From contig JAGTTP010000001.1 of NCBI GenBank assembly GCA_018223365.1, positions 2,078,410 to 2,142,409 of the forward strand: 64,000 nt of DNA. The letters run 5' to 3'. The position numbers and the translations under genes were made by a program. Numbering within the stretch: position 1 is the first letter of the stretch; every line of letters begins with the position of its first letter. The DNA is from Clostridiaceae bacterium Marseille-Q4145. Its GTDB lineage: Bacteria; Bacillota; Clostridia; Lachnospirales; Lachnospiraceae. The notes beneath the pieces are model-generated. The model saw only the letters and a program-made list of their open reading frames with translations. It was not told the origin of the DNA and did not search any database. Positions 22,225 through 30,118 of the stretch are shown one piece after another.

Positions 22225-24105
22225 ATGATGACAAGGGAAGAGCTTCAGCAGGTAAGAGAAGATGCCAGACGGCAGATTGAAGCTTATGATTGCCGGATTC
22301 TGGTCTGTTCCGGTACCGGATGTATTGCTACAGGTTCCACAAAGATTTACGAAGAATTTCTGGAACTGGTAAAAAATACACCGGGAATCGTGCTTGATTT
22401 TGCACCTCACGATGAAGACGGGGAACATGTAGGTGTTAAGAAAACCGGATGTCAGGGCTTCTGTGAACTTGGACCCCTCGTAAGAATCCAACGCGGGGAT
22501 GAAGTGATTCAGTATGTAAAGGTACAGCCGGAAGACTGCAGAGAGATTTTTGAAGAGACGGTCGTAAGGGGAGAGATCGTCGATCATCTGCTTTATACGA
22601 AGAAAGACGTTCATTATAAGCATCCGGAAGATATTCCGTTCATGGCAAAACAGACACGAATTGTTCTGGAAAACTGCGGTCGTGTGGATGCGGAATCTTT
22701 GGATGAGTATATTGCATCCGGCGGCTTTGAGGCACTGAACAAAGCCATGTTCGAGATGTCCAGAGACGAGGTTATTGATGAAGTAGACCGCTCAGGATTA
22801 AGAGGACGTGGAGGCGGAGGTTTCCCCTGCGGACGCAAGTGGAAACAGGTAGCACGCCAGAAAGAAACGGTTCGTTACGTGGTATGTAACGGTGACGAGG
22901 GTGATCCGGGTGCATTCATGGACGGTTCTGTTATGGAAGGTGACCCCTTCAAATTGATTGAAGGTATGATGATTGCCGCTTATGCAGTAAAAGCAGCTGA
23001 CGGTTATATCTATGTACGTGCTGAGTATCCCATGTCTGTAGCCAGACTGCGCCATGCCATTGCACAGCTGGAAGAAAGAGGACTGTTAGGAGACAATATC
23101 CTCGGAACAGATTTCTCCTTCCGCTTACATATTAACCGCGGTGCCGGTGCATTCGTTTGTGGTGAAGGTTCCGCACTGACGGCTTCCATCGAAGGTAAGA
23201 GAGGAATGCCGCGTGTCAAACCGCCGAGAACGGTAGAAAAAGGACTGTGGGAGAAACCGACGGTTCTGAATAATGTAGAAACCTATGCTAACGTTCCGAA
23301 GATCATTCTGCAGGGTGCAGACTGGTATCGGACCATTGGTACGGAGGGAAGCCCGGGAACCAAGACCTTCTCACTGACCGGCGCCATCGAAAATACCGGT
23401 CTGATCGAAGTTCCGATGGGAAGTACTTTAAGGGAGATTATCTTTGATATTGGCGGCGGCCTGAAGAACGGCGCTCAGTTCAAAGCAGTACAGATCGGTG
23501 GACCGTCCGGAGGATGTCTGACTGAGAAACATCTGGATGAGCCCCTTGACTTTGACTCTGTAAAAAAATTCGATGCCATCGTTGGTTCCGGCGGAATGGT
23601 AGTTATGGATACCAATACCTGTATGGTAGAGGTTGCCCGTTTTTTCATGAGCTTTACCCAGAGAGAATCCTGTGGTAAATGCGTACCGTGCCGTGAGGGT
23701 ACCAAGCGTATGCTGGAGATTCTGGAGAGAATTGTAGCCGGAGAAGGCAGGATGGAAGACCTTGATCAGCTGGAAGAGCTTGCAACCATGATTCGGAGCA
23801 TGGCTCTGTGTGGACTTGGCAAGAGTGCTCCGCTTCCGGTATTAAGTACGCTGAAAACATTCCGTGAGGAATATGAAGAGCATATCCGCGATCATAAGTG
23901 CCGTGCAAAAGTCTGTCAGGCAATGCGTCGCTTCATCATCAATCCGGATTACTGTAAGGGCTGCGGAAAATGTGCGAAGAACTGTCCTGTTGGCGCAATC
24001 ACCGGTGTGCGTAAAGAATGTTACCATATTGATCCGAACCTGTGTATCAAGTGCTCAGCATGTAAAGACAACTGTGCATTTGACGCTGTTTATGTTGAAA
24101 TGTAG
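22225..24105 (+). CDS. hydB: [FeFe]-hydrogenase NuoF-like NAD(P)- and FMN-binding subunit
   Basis: A 626-residue flavin/iron-sulfur subunit. In order: a thioredoxin-like 2Fe-2S region (CSGTGC ... CQGFCELGP), the NuoF FMN/NAD domain (GRGGGGFPCGRKW, GDEGDPGAFMD, and GAGAFVCGEGSAL), an N3-type 4Fe-4S site (SCGKCVPCREGTKRM), and a C-terminal double ferredoxin (CKGCGKCAKNCPVGAI, CIKCSACKDNCAFDAV). This is the layout of HydB/HndC subunits, which can be electron-bifurcating (NADH plus reduced ferredoxin) or NADP-linked. The sequence alone does not settle which. Confidence 0.94.
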   Translation: MMTREELQQVREDARRQIEAYDCRILVCSGTGCIATGSTKIYEEFLELVKNTPGIVLDFAPHDEDGEHVGVKKTGCQGFCELGPLVRIQRGDEVIQYVKVQPEDCREIFEETVVRGEIVDHLLYTKKDVHYKHPEDIPFMAKQTRIVLENCGRVDAESLDEYIASGGFEALNKAMFEMSRDEVIDEVDRSGLRGRGGGGFPCGRKWKQVARQKETVRYVVCNGDEGDPGAFMDGSVMEGDPFKLIEGMMIAAYAVKAADGYIYVRAEYPMSVARLRHAIAQLEERGLLGDNILGTDFSFRLHINRGAGAFVCGEGSALTASIEGKRGMPRVKPPRTVEKGLWEKPTVLNNVETYANVPKIILQGADWYRTIGTEGSPGTKTFSLTGAIENTGLIEVPMGSTLREIIFDIGGGLKNGAQFKAVQIGGPSGGCLTEKHLDEPLDFDSVKKFDAIVGSGGMVVMDTNTCMVEVARFFMSFTQRESCGKCVPCREGTKRMLEILERIVAGEGRMEDLDQLEELATMIRSMALCGLGKSAPLPVLSTLKTFREEYEEHIRDHKCRAKVCQAMRRFIINPDYCKGCGKCAKNCPVGAITGVRKECYHIDPNLCIKCSACKDNCAFDAVYVEM

Positions 24106-24119
24106 AAAGGGGGAGAAAT

Positions 24120-25826
24120 ATGGGAACCATTACAATTGACGGTAGAAAAGTAGAATTTACCGATGAAAAAAATCTCCTGACCATCATTCGTAAGGCAGGT
24201 ATTGATATTCCTACACTGTGTTATCATTCAGAACTCTCCACCTTTGGAGCATGTCGTCTGTGTACGGTAGAAGATGACCGGGGAAGAACCTTTGCCTCCT
24301 GCTCAGAGGAGCCAAGGGATGGTATGGTGATTTACACCAATACCGGAAAACTGAAACGCTACAGAAAGCTGATTATTGAACTTTTACTGGCTGCCCACTG
24401 CAGAGACTGTACTACCTGCGTCAAGAGCGGTGATTGTAATCTGCAGACGCTGGCACACCGTTTTGGCGTGACCAGTGTAAGATACAACAACTACAGAGAG
24501 CAGAAGCCAATTGATTTCAGTTCTCCGTCCATTGTGCGTGATCCGAATAAATGTATTCTTTGTGGTAACTGTGTACGTGTCTGCAATGAGCTGCAGGGAG
24601 TAGGCGCACTTGATTTTGCATTCCGTGGTTCCGAAGCTATGGTGATGCCGGCATTTGACAAAGAGATTGCAAAAACTGATTGTGTCAACTGTGGTCAGTG
24701 TCAGATCTTCTGCCCGACCGGTGCCATCAGCATCCGTCATAACAGAGAAGCAGTATGGGAAGCACTGGCTGATCCGAATACCCGTGTGATAGCACAGGTA
24801 GCTCCGGCAGTGCGTGTGGCAGTCGGCAGCGCCTTCGGACTTCCGAAGGGTAAGAGCGTGATGGGCAAGATTGTCAATGTGCTTCACCGCATGGGATTTG
24901 ATGAAGTATACGATACCGCATTCAGTGCGGATCTTACGATTGTAGAAGAATCTGCAGAGTTCCTGGACCGTCTGAAAAATGGCGGAAAACTTCCGCTTCT
25001 GACCTCCTGCTGCCCGGCATGGGTAAAATTCGTAGGAGAGCAGTTCCCGGATTACAGGGAGAATGTATCTACCTGCCGTTCTCCGCAGGGTATGATGTCT
25101 GCAGTAACCAAGGAATACTTCCGTGATCCGGAGCATAATCAGGGTAAGAAGACTGTTATGGTATCCTTCATGCCGTGTACAGCGAAGAAGATGGAAGCAA
25201 AACGTCCCAACAGCTTCACTCATGGAGAGCAGGATACGGATTATGTGATCACAACCACCGAGTTTATCGATATGATCCGCATGACCGGTATTGATTTTGC
25301 AGAGCTGGAGCCGGAATCTTCCGATATCCCCTTTGGATTTGGATCCGGCGGTGGTGTGATCTTCGGTGTAACCGGTGGTGTAACCGAGGCAGTCATCCGT
25401 CACCTGGTACCGGGACATGACAAAGCAACGCTGGAGAGTATTGCAGAGTGCGGTGTCCGTGGAGAAGATGAAGACGGGTTGATCAGAGAATTTTCTGTTC
25501 CGTATGAGGGCACGGAGCTGAATATCTGCGTAGTCAGCGGTCTTGCTAATGCGAGAAAAGTGATGGAGCAGGTACAGAGTGGCGAGAAGAATTATCATCT
25601 CATTGAGGTGATGGCATGCCGCAGAGGCTGTATCATGGGTGGTGGACAGCCGCGTCTGGCAGGTGACCGTACCAAGGCAGCACGCCGGGATGGCATCTAT
25701 CGTGCAGACAATGTAGCCGTTATCAAGAAATGTGATGAGAACCCGATGGTAATGTCACTCTATGAAGGCTTCCTGAAAGGGAAAGAACATGAATTGCTTC
25801 ACAATCACGAGTTTTGTTCTTCATAA
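24120..25826 (+). CDS. hydA: [FeFe]-hydrogenase catalytic subunit
   Basis: A 568-residue hydrogenase. The N-terminus has a 2Fe-2S plant-type ferredoxin (CYHSELSTFGACRLC), a CRDCTTC His/Cys cluster, and two 4Fe-4S sites (CILCGNCVRVC, CVNCGQCQIFCPTG). The H-cluster motifs are all intact: TSCCPAWVKF, MPCTAKKMEAKRP and MACRRGCIMGGGQP, followed by a small-subunit-like tail. It reduces protons or oxidises H2 at the di-iron site in the cytosol, working with HydB and HydC from the two genes upstream. The maturases HydE, HydF and HydG are not in the window. A terminator follows at 25891. Confidence 0.96.
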   Translation: MGTITIDGRKVEFTDEKNLLTIIRKAGIDIPTLCYHSELSTFGACRLCTVEDDRGRTFASCSEEPRDGMVIYTNTGKLKRYRKLIIELLLAAHCRDCTTCVKSGDCNLQTLAHRFGVTSVRYNNYREQKPIDFSSPSIVRDPNKCILCGNCVRVCNELQGVGALDFAFRGSEAMVMPAFDKEIAKTDCVNCGQCQIFCPTGAISIRHNREAVWEALADPNTRVIAQVAPAVRVAVGSAFGLPKGKSVMGKIVNVLHRMGFDEVYDTAFSADLTIVEESAEFLDRLKNGGKLPLLTSCCPAWVKFVGEQFPDYRENVSTCRSPQGMMSAVTKEYFRDPEHNQGKKTVMVSFMPCTAKKMEAKRPNSFTHGEQDTDYVITTTEFIDMIRMTGIDFAELEPESSDIPFGFGSGGGVIFGVTGGVTEAVIRHLVPGHDKATLESIAECGVRGEDEDGLIREFSVPYEGTELNICVVSGLANARKVMEQVQSGEKNYHLIEVMACRRGCIMGGGQPRLAGDRTKAARRDGIYRADNVAVIKKCDENPMVMSLYEGFLKGKEHELLHNHEFCSS

Positions 25827-25890
25827 ACAGTGAATTTCCTGTGAAAAGGATGGAAGTTTTCTGATGTTGTGGTAAAATAACGTGAGAGTG

Positions 25891-25925
25891 AAAAGGCGGA
25901 GCGCCTGAAGTGCTCCGCCTTTTTA
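25891..25925 (+). terminator. Terminator of the hydrogenase operon
   Basis: AAAGGCGGAGC and GCTCCGCCTTT form a strong stem around a short loop, followed by Ts. It lies between hydA and the sensor kinase gene. Confidence 0.88.
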
Positions 25926-25951
25926 ACATGGCGGAACAGGAGAGAACGACA

Positions 25952-27451
25952 ATGTCGGAGAAGAAAAGAAGACCGGGACATATTCATTCCATCAGAGTCC
26001 GAATGACGGTGATTTTTTCACTGGTACTGATCGTGGCACTGGCAGCCTGTATGCTGGCGAATATGTTTTTCCTGGAGCGATATTATATTAAGAACAAGAT
26101 GGAAGCGTTAAAGGAAACCTATCAGTATTTGAATGAGGCTTCTGCGGCGGATGCTATGAGTGGAGATGCGTTCATAACAAAGCTGAATACCATCTGTGAG
26201 GTGGACAATGTCAGCCTGTTTGTCATGGGAAGTGACGGACATGCCAAGCTGACAACAGTGCGTGATTCCGCAGAACTGCAGAGAGAATTATATGAGTATG
26301 TGCTGGGGGTAGAGCCGGATAAGAAAACAATCTGGGAACAGACGGACAATTATACCATGAGTCTAAGCGGCGGAAAAGCCAGAGGAGGATATCTGAAGAT
26401 CACAGGTACTCTGGATCAGGGAGAGCTGTTTGTAATCCGGACAGCGGTGGAGCCTTTACGGGAAAGCGTCACGTTGGCTAACAAGTTTCTGTTGGAGGTG
26501 GGAATTTTTGTGCTGCTGATTGGAGCAGTTGCCATTCAGTTCTTATCCAGAAGAATTTCCGAGCCGATTTTGGAACTGGCAAAATTGTCCGAACGGATGA
26601 CGGATCTGGATTTTAATGTAAAGTTTTCCGGCGGCAAGGATGAGGAGATTGTATTTCTCGGCAATCATATGAATCAGCTGTCAGAGAAGCTGGAAAAAAC
26701 CATTTCCGAATTGAAGACAGCCAATAACGAACTGCAGCGGGATATTGAGCAGAAGGAAAAAAGAGACCAGATGCGGAAGGAATTTCTTTCCAATGTATCC
26801 CATGAACTGAAGACACCCATTGCATTGGTGCAGGGGTATGCGGAAGGACTGAAGGAATGTATTAATGATGATGCGGAGAGTCGGGATTTTTACTGTGAAG
26901 TCATTATGGATGAGGCATCCAAAATGAACAAGCTGGTGAAAAATCTGCTGACCCTTAATGAACTGGAGTTTGGCAATGAAGTGGTGACCATGGAACGGTT
27001 TGACCTGACAGCCATGCTTCACAATATGCTGCAGTCCATGAAGATTCTGTTTGAGCAGAAGGAAGTCCGTCTGGTATTTGACCAGAAGGAGCCGGTCTAT
27101 GCCTGGGCTAATGAATTTAAGATGGAACAGGTGCTGACCAACTATATCAGCAATGCCCTGAATCACGTGGAAGGGGAAAAGGTTATCAAGATCACGATCC
27201 AGAAAGAACCGAATCATGTGCGTGTTGGCGTCTTCAACACGGGGAAACCGATTCCGGAGGAAGATCTGGGACGCATCTGGGATAAGTTCTATAAAGTAGA
27301 TAAGGCAAGAACCAGGGAATATGGCGGCAGCGGTGTAGGGTTGTCCATTGTAAAAGCGATTATGGAATCCATGCATCAGAGATATGGAGTTATCAATTAT
27401 GACAATGGAGTAGAATTCTGGTTTGAACTGGATGATAAAAATGAAGTATAG
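25952..27451 (+). CDS. Membrane sensor histidine kinase (partner of the regulator beyond ssrA)
   Basis: A 499-residue kinase: two membrane helices (about 18-41 and 178-200) flank a roughly 135-residue extracytoplasmic sensor. HAMP, a coiled coil and the HisKA box follow (NVSHELKTPIALVQG, His near 284), then N box ISNALNHV and the ATP lid segment GGSGVGLSIV. The start ATG 25952 follows CAGGAGAG; upstream in-frame ATGs overlap the hydrogenase terminator. No response regulator adjoins it directly; the nearest is encoded at 28006, beyond tmRNA, and is a plausible partner. Confidence 0.9.
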   Translation: MSEKKRRPGHIHSIRVRMTVIFSLVLIVALAACMLANMFFLERYYIKNKMEALKETYQYLNEASAADAMSGDAFITKLNTICEVDNVSLFVMGSDGHAKLTTVRDSAELQRELYEYVLGVEPDKKTIWEQTDNYTMSLSGGKARGGYLKITGTLDQGELFVIRTAVEPLRESVTLANKFLLEVGIFVLLIGAVAIQFLSRRISEPILELAKLSERMTDLDFNVKFSGGKDEEIVFLGNHMNQLSEKLEKTISELKTANNELQRDIEQKEKRDQMRKEFLSNVSHELKTPIALVQGYAEGLKECINDDAESRDFYCEVIMDEASKMNKLVKNLLTLNELEFGNEVVTMERFDLTAMLHNMLQSMKILFEQKEVRLVFDQKEPVYAWANEFKMEQVLTNYISNALNHVEGEKVIKITIQKEPNHVRVGVFNTGKPIPEEDLGRIWDKFYKVDKARTREYGGSGVGLSIVKAIMESMHQRYGVINYDNGVEFWFELDDKNEV

Positions 27452-27481
27452 GAAGAAGAAAAAATTAGCATTGAGGGGCTC

Positions 27482-27510
27482 TTGACAAAAGCAAACACAG
27501 AGGCTAAGAT
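27482..27510 (+). promoter_or_regulatory. Promoter of ssrA
   Basis: A perfect TTGACA (27482-27487) and TAAGAT (27505-27510) with a 17-base spacer. Transcription should start near 27517, giving a leader of about 38 bases to be removed by RNase P. Confidence 0.85.
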
Positions 27511-27554
27511 ATAGATACGCTAAATTTCAGCCACCAGCTTTACATGCAGTAATC

Positions 27555-27891
27555 GGGCTTGTAAAGGTTTCGACGGGGGTTTTGAAGTTGGGGCAGCCAT
27601 CCGAAGGTACCGCGTAAGGTGCAAAAATAAATATAAACGCTGAAGATAATTTAGCAATCGCTGCCTAATGGCAGCTGTCTGACTCAGAGCACCCACACTT
27701 TGTGACCCAGGCATCGACTATGTGGGAAACGACACACGTTAAGCTTTGCGCGTGTGGGCGTATCATGAAGCTACTGAAGCTGTAAGCCTGCCGGTTGGCG
27801 TACAGCAGAGGGAATGTCAAATAAACGGCTGTGATGGGAGATACCGCGATGGATGGGCTTTCGGACAGGGGTTCGATTCCCCTCAGGTCCA
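27555..27891 (+). ncRNA. ssrA: Transfer-messenger RNA (tmRNA)
   Basis: The ends form a tRNA-like acceptor stem: GGGCTTG (27555-27561) pairs with CAGGTCC (27884-27890), leaving A27891 as discriminator; CCA is not encoded. The T arm reads GGGGTTCGATTCCCC. The 5' block contains the conserved TTTCGACGGGGG. The tag reading frame runs 27621-27668 and encodes AKININAEDNLAIAA followed by TAA, ending in the expected hydrophobic LAIAA degron. tmRNA with SmpB rescues stalled ribosomes and marks the product for proteolysis. The exact 5' and 3' ends come from the acceptor pairing. Confidence 0.97.
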
Positions 27892-27895
27892 TAGA

Positions 27896-27922
27896 AGACA
27901 GGTCATTGACCTGTCTTTTTTC
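27896..27922 (+). terminator. Terminator of ssrA
   Basis: AGACAGGTCA and TGACCTGTCT form a compact hairpin followed by a T run, 4 bases after the tmRNA 3' end. Confidence 0.9.
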
Positions 27923-27961
27923 GTTGAAATTTAAAATCTTCACAGAATTGTCATATTCCTT

Positions 27962-27970
27962 TGTTATAAT
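27962..27970 (+). promoter_or_regulatory. Extended -10 promoter of the response regulator gene
   Basis: TGTTATAAT is a perfect extended -10 without a good -35 at 17 bases. It lies 35 bases before the start codon. Confidence 0.55.
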
Positions 27971-28005
27971 AAAAACTATGAGAAAAGTATATGGAGGCTT
28001 GCAGT

Positions 28006-28680
28006 ATGGAAAAGCTGAAAATTTTAGTTGTAGATGATGAGAGTCGTATGCGAAAGCTGGTTCGTGATTTCCTGGTAAAACAGAACTTTGATGTGCTGGA
28101 AGCAGGAGACGGAGAGGAAGCAGTTGATATTTTCTTCAAGGAGAAGGACATTGCGCTGATTATTCTGGATGTGATGATGCCGAAGATGGATGGCTGGCAG
28201 GTCTGCAGAGAGATCCGGAAATACTCCAAAGTACCGATTATCATGCTGACGGCCAAAGGAGACGAGCGGGACGAACTCCAGGGCTTTGACCTGGGGGTGG
28301 ATGAATATATTACCAAACCCTTCAGCCCGAAGATTCTGGTGGCGAGAGTGGAAGCGATTTTGAGAAGATCGAACCTTCTGACTAACGATGATGAGATCTC
28401 GGTAGGCGGCATTGAACTTAACAAGGCGGCGCATCAGGTGAAGATCGATGGACAGGAGATTGAATTAAGTTATAAGGAATTTGAATTGCTGGCATATTTC
28501 CTGGAAAATCAGGGCATTGCCCTTTCCAGAGAGAAAATTCTTAACAACGTATGGAATTATGATTATTTCGGAGATGCCAGAACCATTGATACCCATGTGA
28601 AGAAGTTAAGGAGTAAGCTTGGTGAAAAAGGTGAGATGATCAAGACCATCTGGGGTATGGGCTATAAATTTGAAGTATAA
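28006..28680 (+). CDS. OmpR-family response regulator
   Basis: A 224-residue regulator with a receiver domain (Asp55 in LIILDVMMPK, Lys in YITKPF) and a winged-helix DNA-binding domain (about 128-222, GEMIKTIWGMGYKFEV). ATG 28006 follows GGAGG (27992-27996); the ATG at 27991 is part of that site. It has its own promoter. The kinase at 25952 is on the same strand, but tmRNA with its own promoter and terminator lies between the two, so they are expressed separately. Confidence 0.93.
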   Translation: MEKLKILVVDDESRMRKLVRDFLVKQNFDVLEAGDGEEAVDIFFKEKDIALIILDVMMPKMDGWQVCREIRKYSKVPIIMLTAKGDERDELQGFDLGVDEYITKPFSPKILVARVEAILRRSNLLTNDDEISVGGIELNKAAHQVKIDGQEIELSYKEFELLAYFLENQGIALSREKILNNVWNYDYFGDARTIDTHVKKLRSKLGEKGEMIKTIWGMGYKFEV

Positions 28681-28706
28681 GAATTTACGAAAAATACCGT
28701 TTTTTA

Positions 28707-28735
28707 TTGCGTCTGAACTATGCATATGCTACAAT
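28707..28735 (+). promoter_or_regulatory. Promoter in the leader of the symporter gene
   Basis: TTGCGT and TACAAT are 17 bases apart. A transcript starting near 28742 meets a terminator-like hairpin within about 40 bases (28751-28784), before the symporter gene. Confidence 0.55.
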
Positions 28736-28750
28736 AAATATGTTGGAATA

Positions 28751-28784
28751 AGACATTACATTCATAGAGTGTAGTGTCTTTTTT
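28751..28784 (+). terminator. Terminator-like hairpin in the symporter leader
   Basis: AGACATTACATT pairs with AGTGTAGTGTCTT (one wobble or bulge) around a 5-base loop and is followed by six Ts. It lies after the response regulator gene but also after the promoter at 28707, so it could be an attenuator. Confidence 0.65.
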
Positions 28785-28836
28785 GCTGTAGTGATGAGGC
28801 AGCAAAAATACAAACGAGAAAGTGAAGGTGCTAAGA

Positions 28837-30060
28837 ATGGAAGAAAAGAAGAAACTGTCCCTTGCAGCGCAGATTTTTATCGCGTTGGTACTTGCTATTA
28901 TTGCAGGTCTTTTAATGCAGAATTATGCAGATTTTGCAAATTCCTACATTAAACCATTCGGAACTATTTTCCTGAATCTGGTGAAGTTTATTGTTGTACC
29001 GATTGTATTATTCTCCATCATGTGTGGTATCATTTCCATGAGTGATATCAGAAAAGTAGGATCCATTGGTCTGAAAACAGTTGTTTATTATCTTTGTACC
29101 ACTGCATTTGCGATTGCCTTTGGCCTTTGCGTTGGAAATCTGTTTAAAGGAATGTTCCCGGTAGTTGCAACGACGGATCTGGTATATGAGGCTTCTGAAC
29201 CGGTTTCCTTTATGGACACGATTGTTAATATTTTCCCGTCTAATTTCTTTGATCCGATGGTAAATGCCAATATGCTGCAGGTCATTGTCATGGCAATTGT
29301 CCTTGGATTTGCCATTATTCTGGTCGGAGAAGAGAAGAACAGCCGCGTGATTCAGGGATTCCAGGATCTGAATGACATTTTCATGAAATGTATGGAGCTG
29401 ATTTTAAGACTTTCTCCTATCGGTGTATTCTGTCTGCTGTGTCCGGTCATTGCAGCCAATGGTCCGGCAGTTATCGGTTCACTGGCTATGGTGCTTCTGG
29501 CTGCTTATATTTGCTACATCATTCATATGGCAGTGGTATATTCCCTGACGGTAAAAGCAATCGGCGGTCTGAGTCCGCTTGAGTTCTTTAAAAATATGTT
29601 CCCGGCCATGATTTTTGCCTTTTCCAGTTCTTCCTCTGTAGGAACACTTCCCATCAATATGGAGTGTGTGGAGAAGATGGGAGTATCCAAGGAAGTATCT
29701 TCTTTTGTACTTCCCCTGGGAGCAACCATTAATATGGATGGAACTGCGATTTATCAGGGCGTCTGTGCCATTTTCATTGCATCCTGCTATGGTATTCAGC
29801 TGACACTGCCGCAGATGCTGACCATTATTCTGACTGCAACGCTGGCATCCATCGGTACTGCAGGTGTTCCGGGAGCCGGAATGGTGATGTTGGCCATGGT
29901 GCTGACTTCTGTCGGACTTCCGGTGGATGGTATTGCCCTGGTAGCAGGTGTGGATCGTATTTTTGATATGGGACGTACCGTTGTAAATATTACCGGTGAC
30001 GCTTCCTGCTGTGTAGTTGTACATAACCTGGAAAAGAAAAAAGAAATGAAAAAAAATTAG
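28837..30060 (+). CDS. Dicarboxylate/amino acid:cation symporter (DAACS family)
   Basis: A 407-residue secondary transporter with about eight helices and two re-entrant loops. The family signatures are present: the serine-rich loop FSSSSSVGTLPI, the NMDGT cation site in GATINMDGTAIYQG, and GTAGVPGAGMVML. It should take up glutamate, aspartate or C4-dicarboxylates, or a neutral amino acid, with Na+ or H+. ATG 28837 was preferred over GTG 28822 because AAGGTG lies 6 bases before it. It follows a promoter and hairpin that could attenuate it. Confidence 0.9.
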   Translation: MEEKKKLSLAAQIFIALVLAIIAGLLMQNYADFANSYIKPFGTIFLNLVKFIVVPIVLFSIMCGIISMSDIRKVGSIGLKTVVYYLCTTAFAIAFGLCVGNLFKGMFPVVATTDLVYEASEPVSFMDTIVNIFPSNFFDPMVNANMLQVIVMAIVLGFAIILVGEEKNSRVIQGFQDLNDIFMKCMELILRLSPIGVFCLLCPVIAANGPAVIGSLAMVLLAAYICYIIHMAVVYSLTVKAIGGLSPLEFFKNMFPAMIFAFSSSSSVGTLPINMECVEKMGVSKEVSSFVLPLGATINMDGTAIYQGVCAIFIASCYGIQLTLPQMLTIILTATLASIGTAGVPGAGMVMLAMVLTSVGLPVDGIALVAGVDRIFDMGRTVVNITGDASCCVVVHNLEKKKEMKKN

Positions 30061-30118
30061 TTTTATGTTATGATTCCTTTATTGAATGAAATTTGAAAGA
30101 TAGAGGAGCAGATGTAAC

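Noticed and set aside
24384..25598. A 404-codon open frame on the minus strand
   Set aside because: It is antisense to hydA, which has all hydrogenase motifs. The composition (many Cys, His, Thr) is that of a shadow frame.
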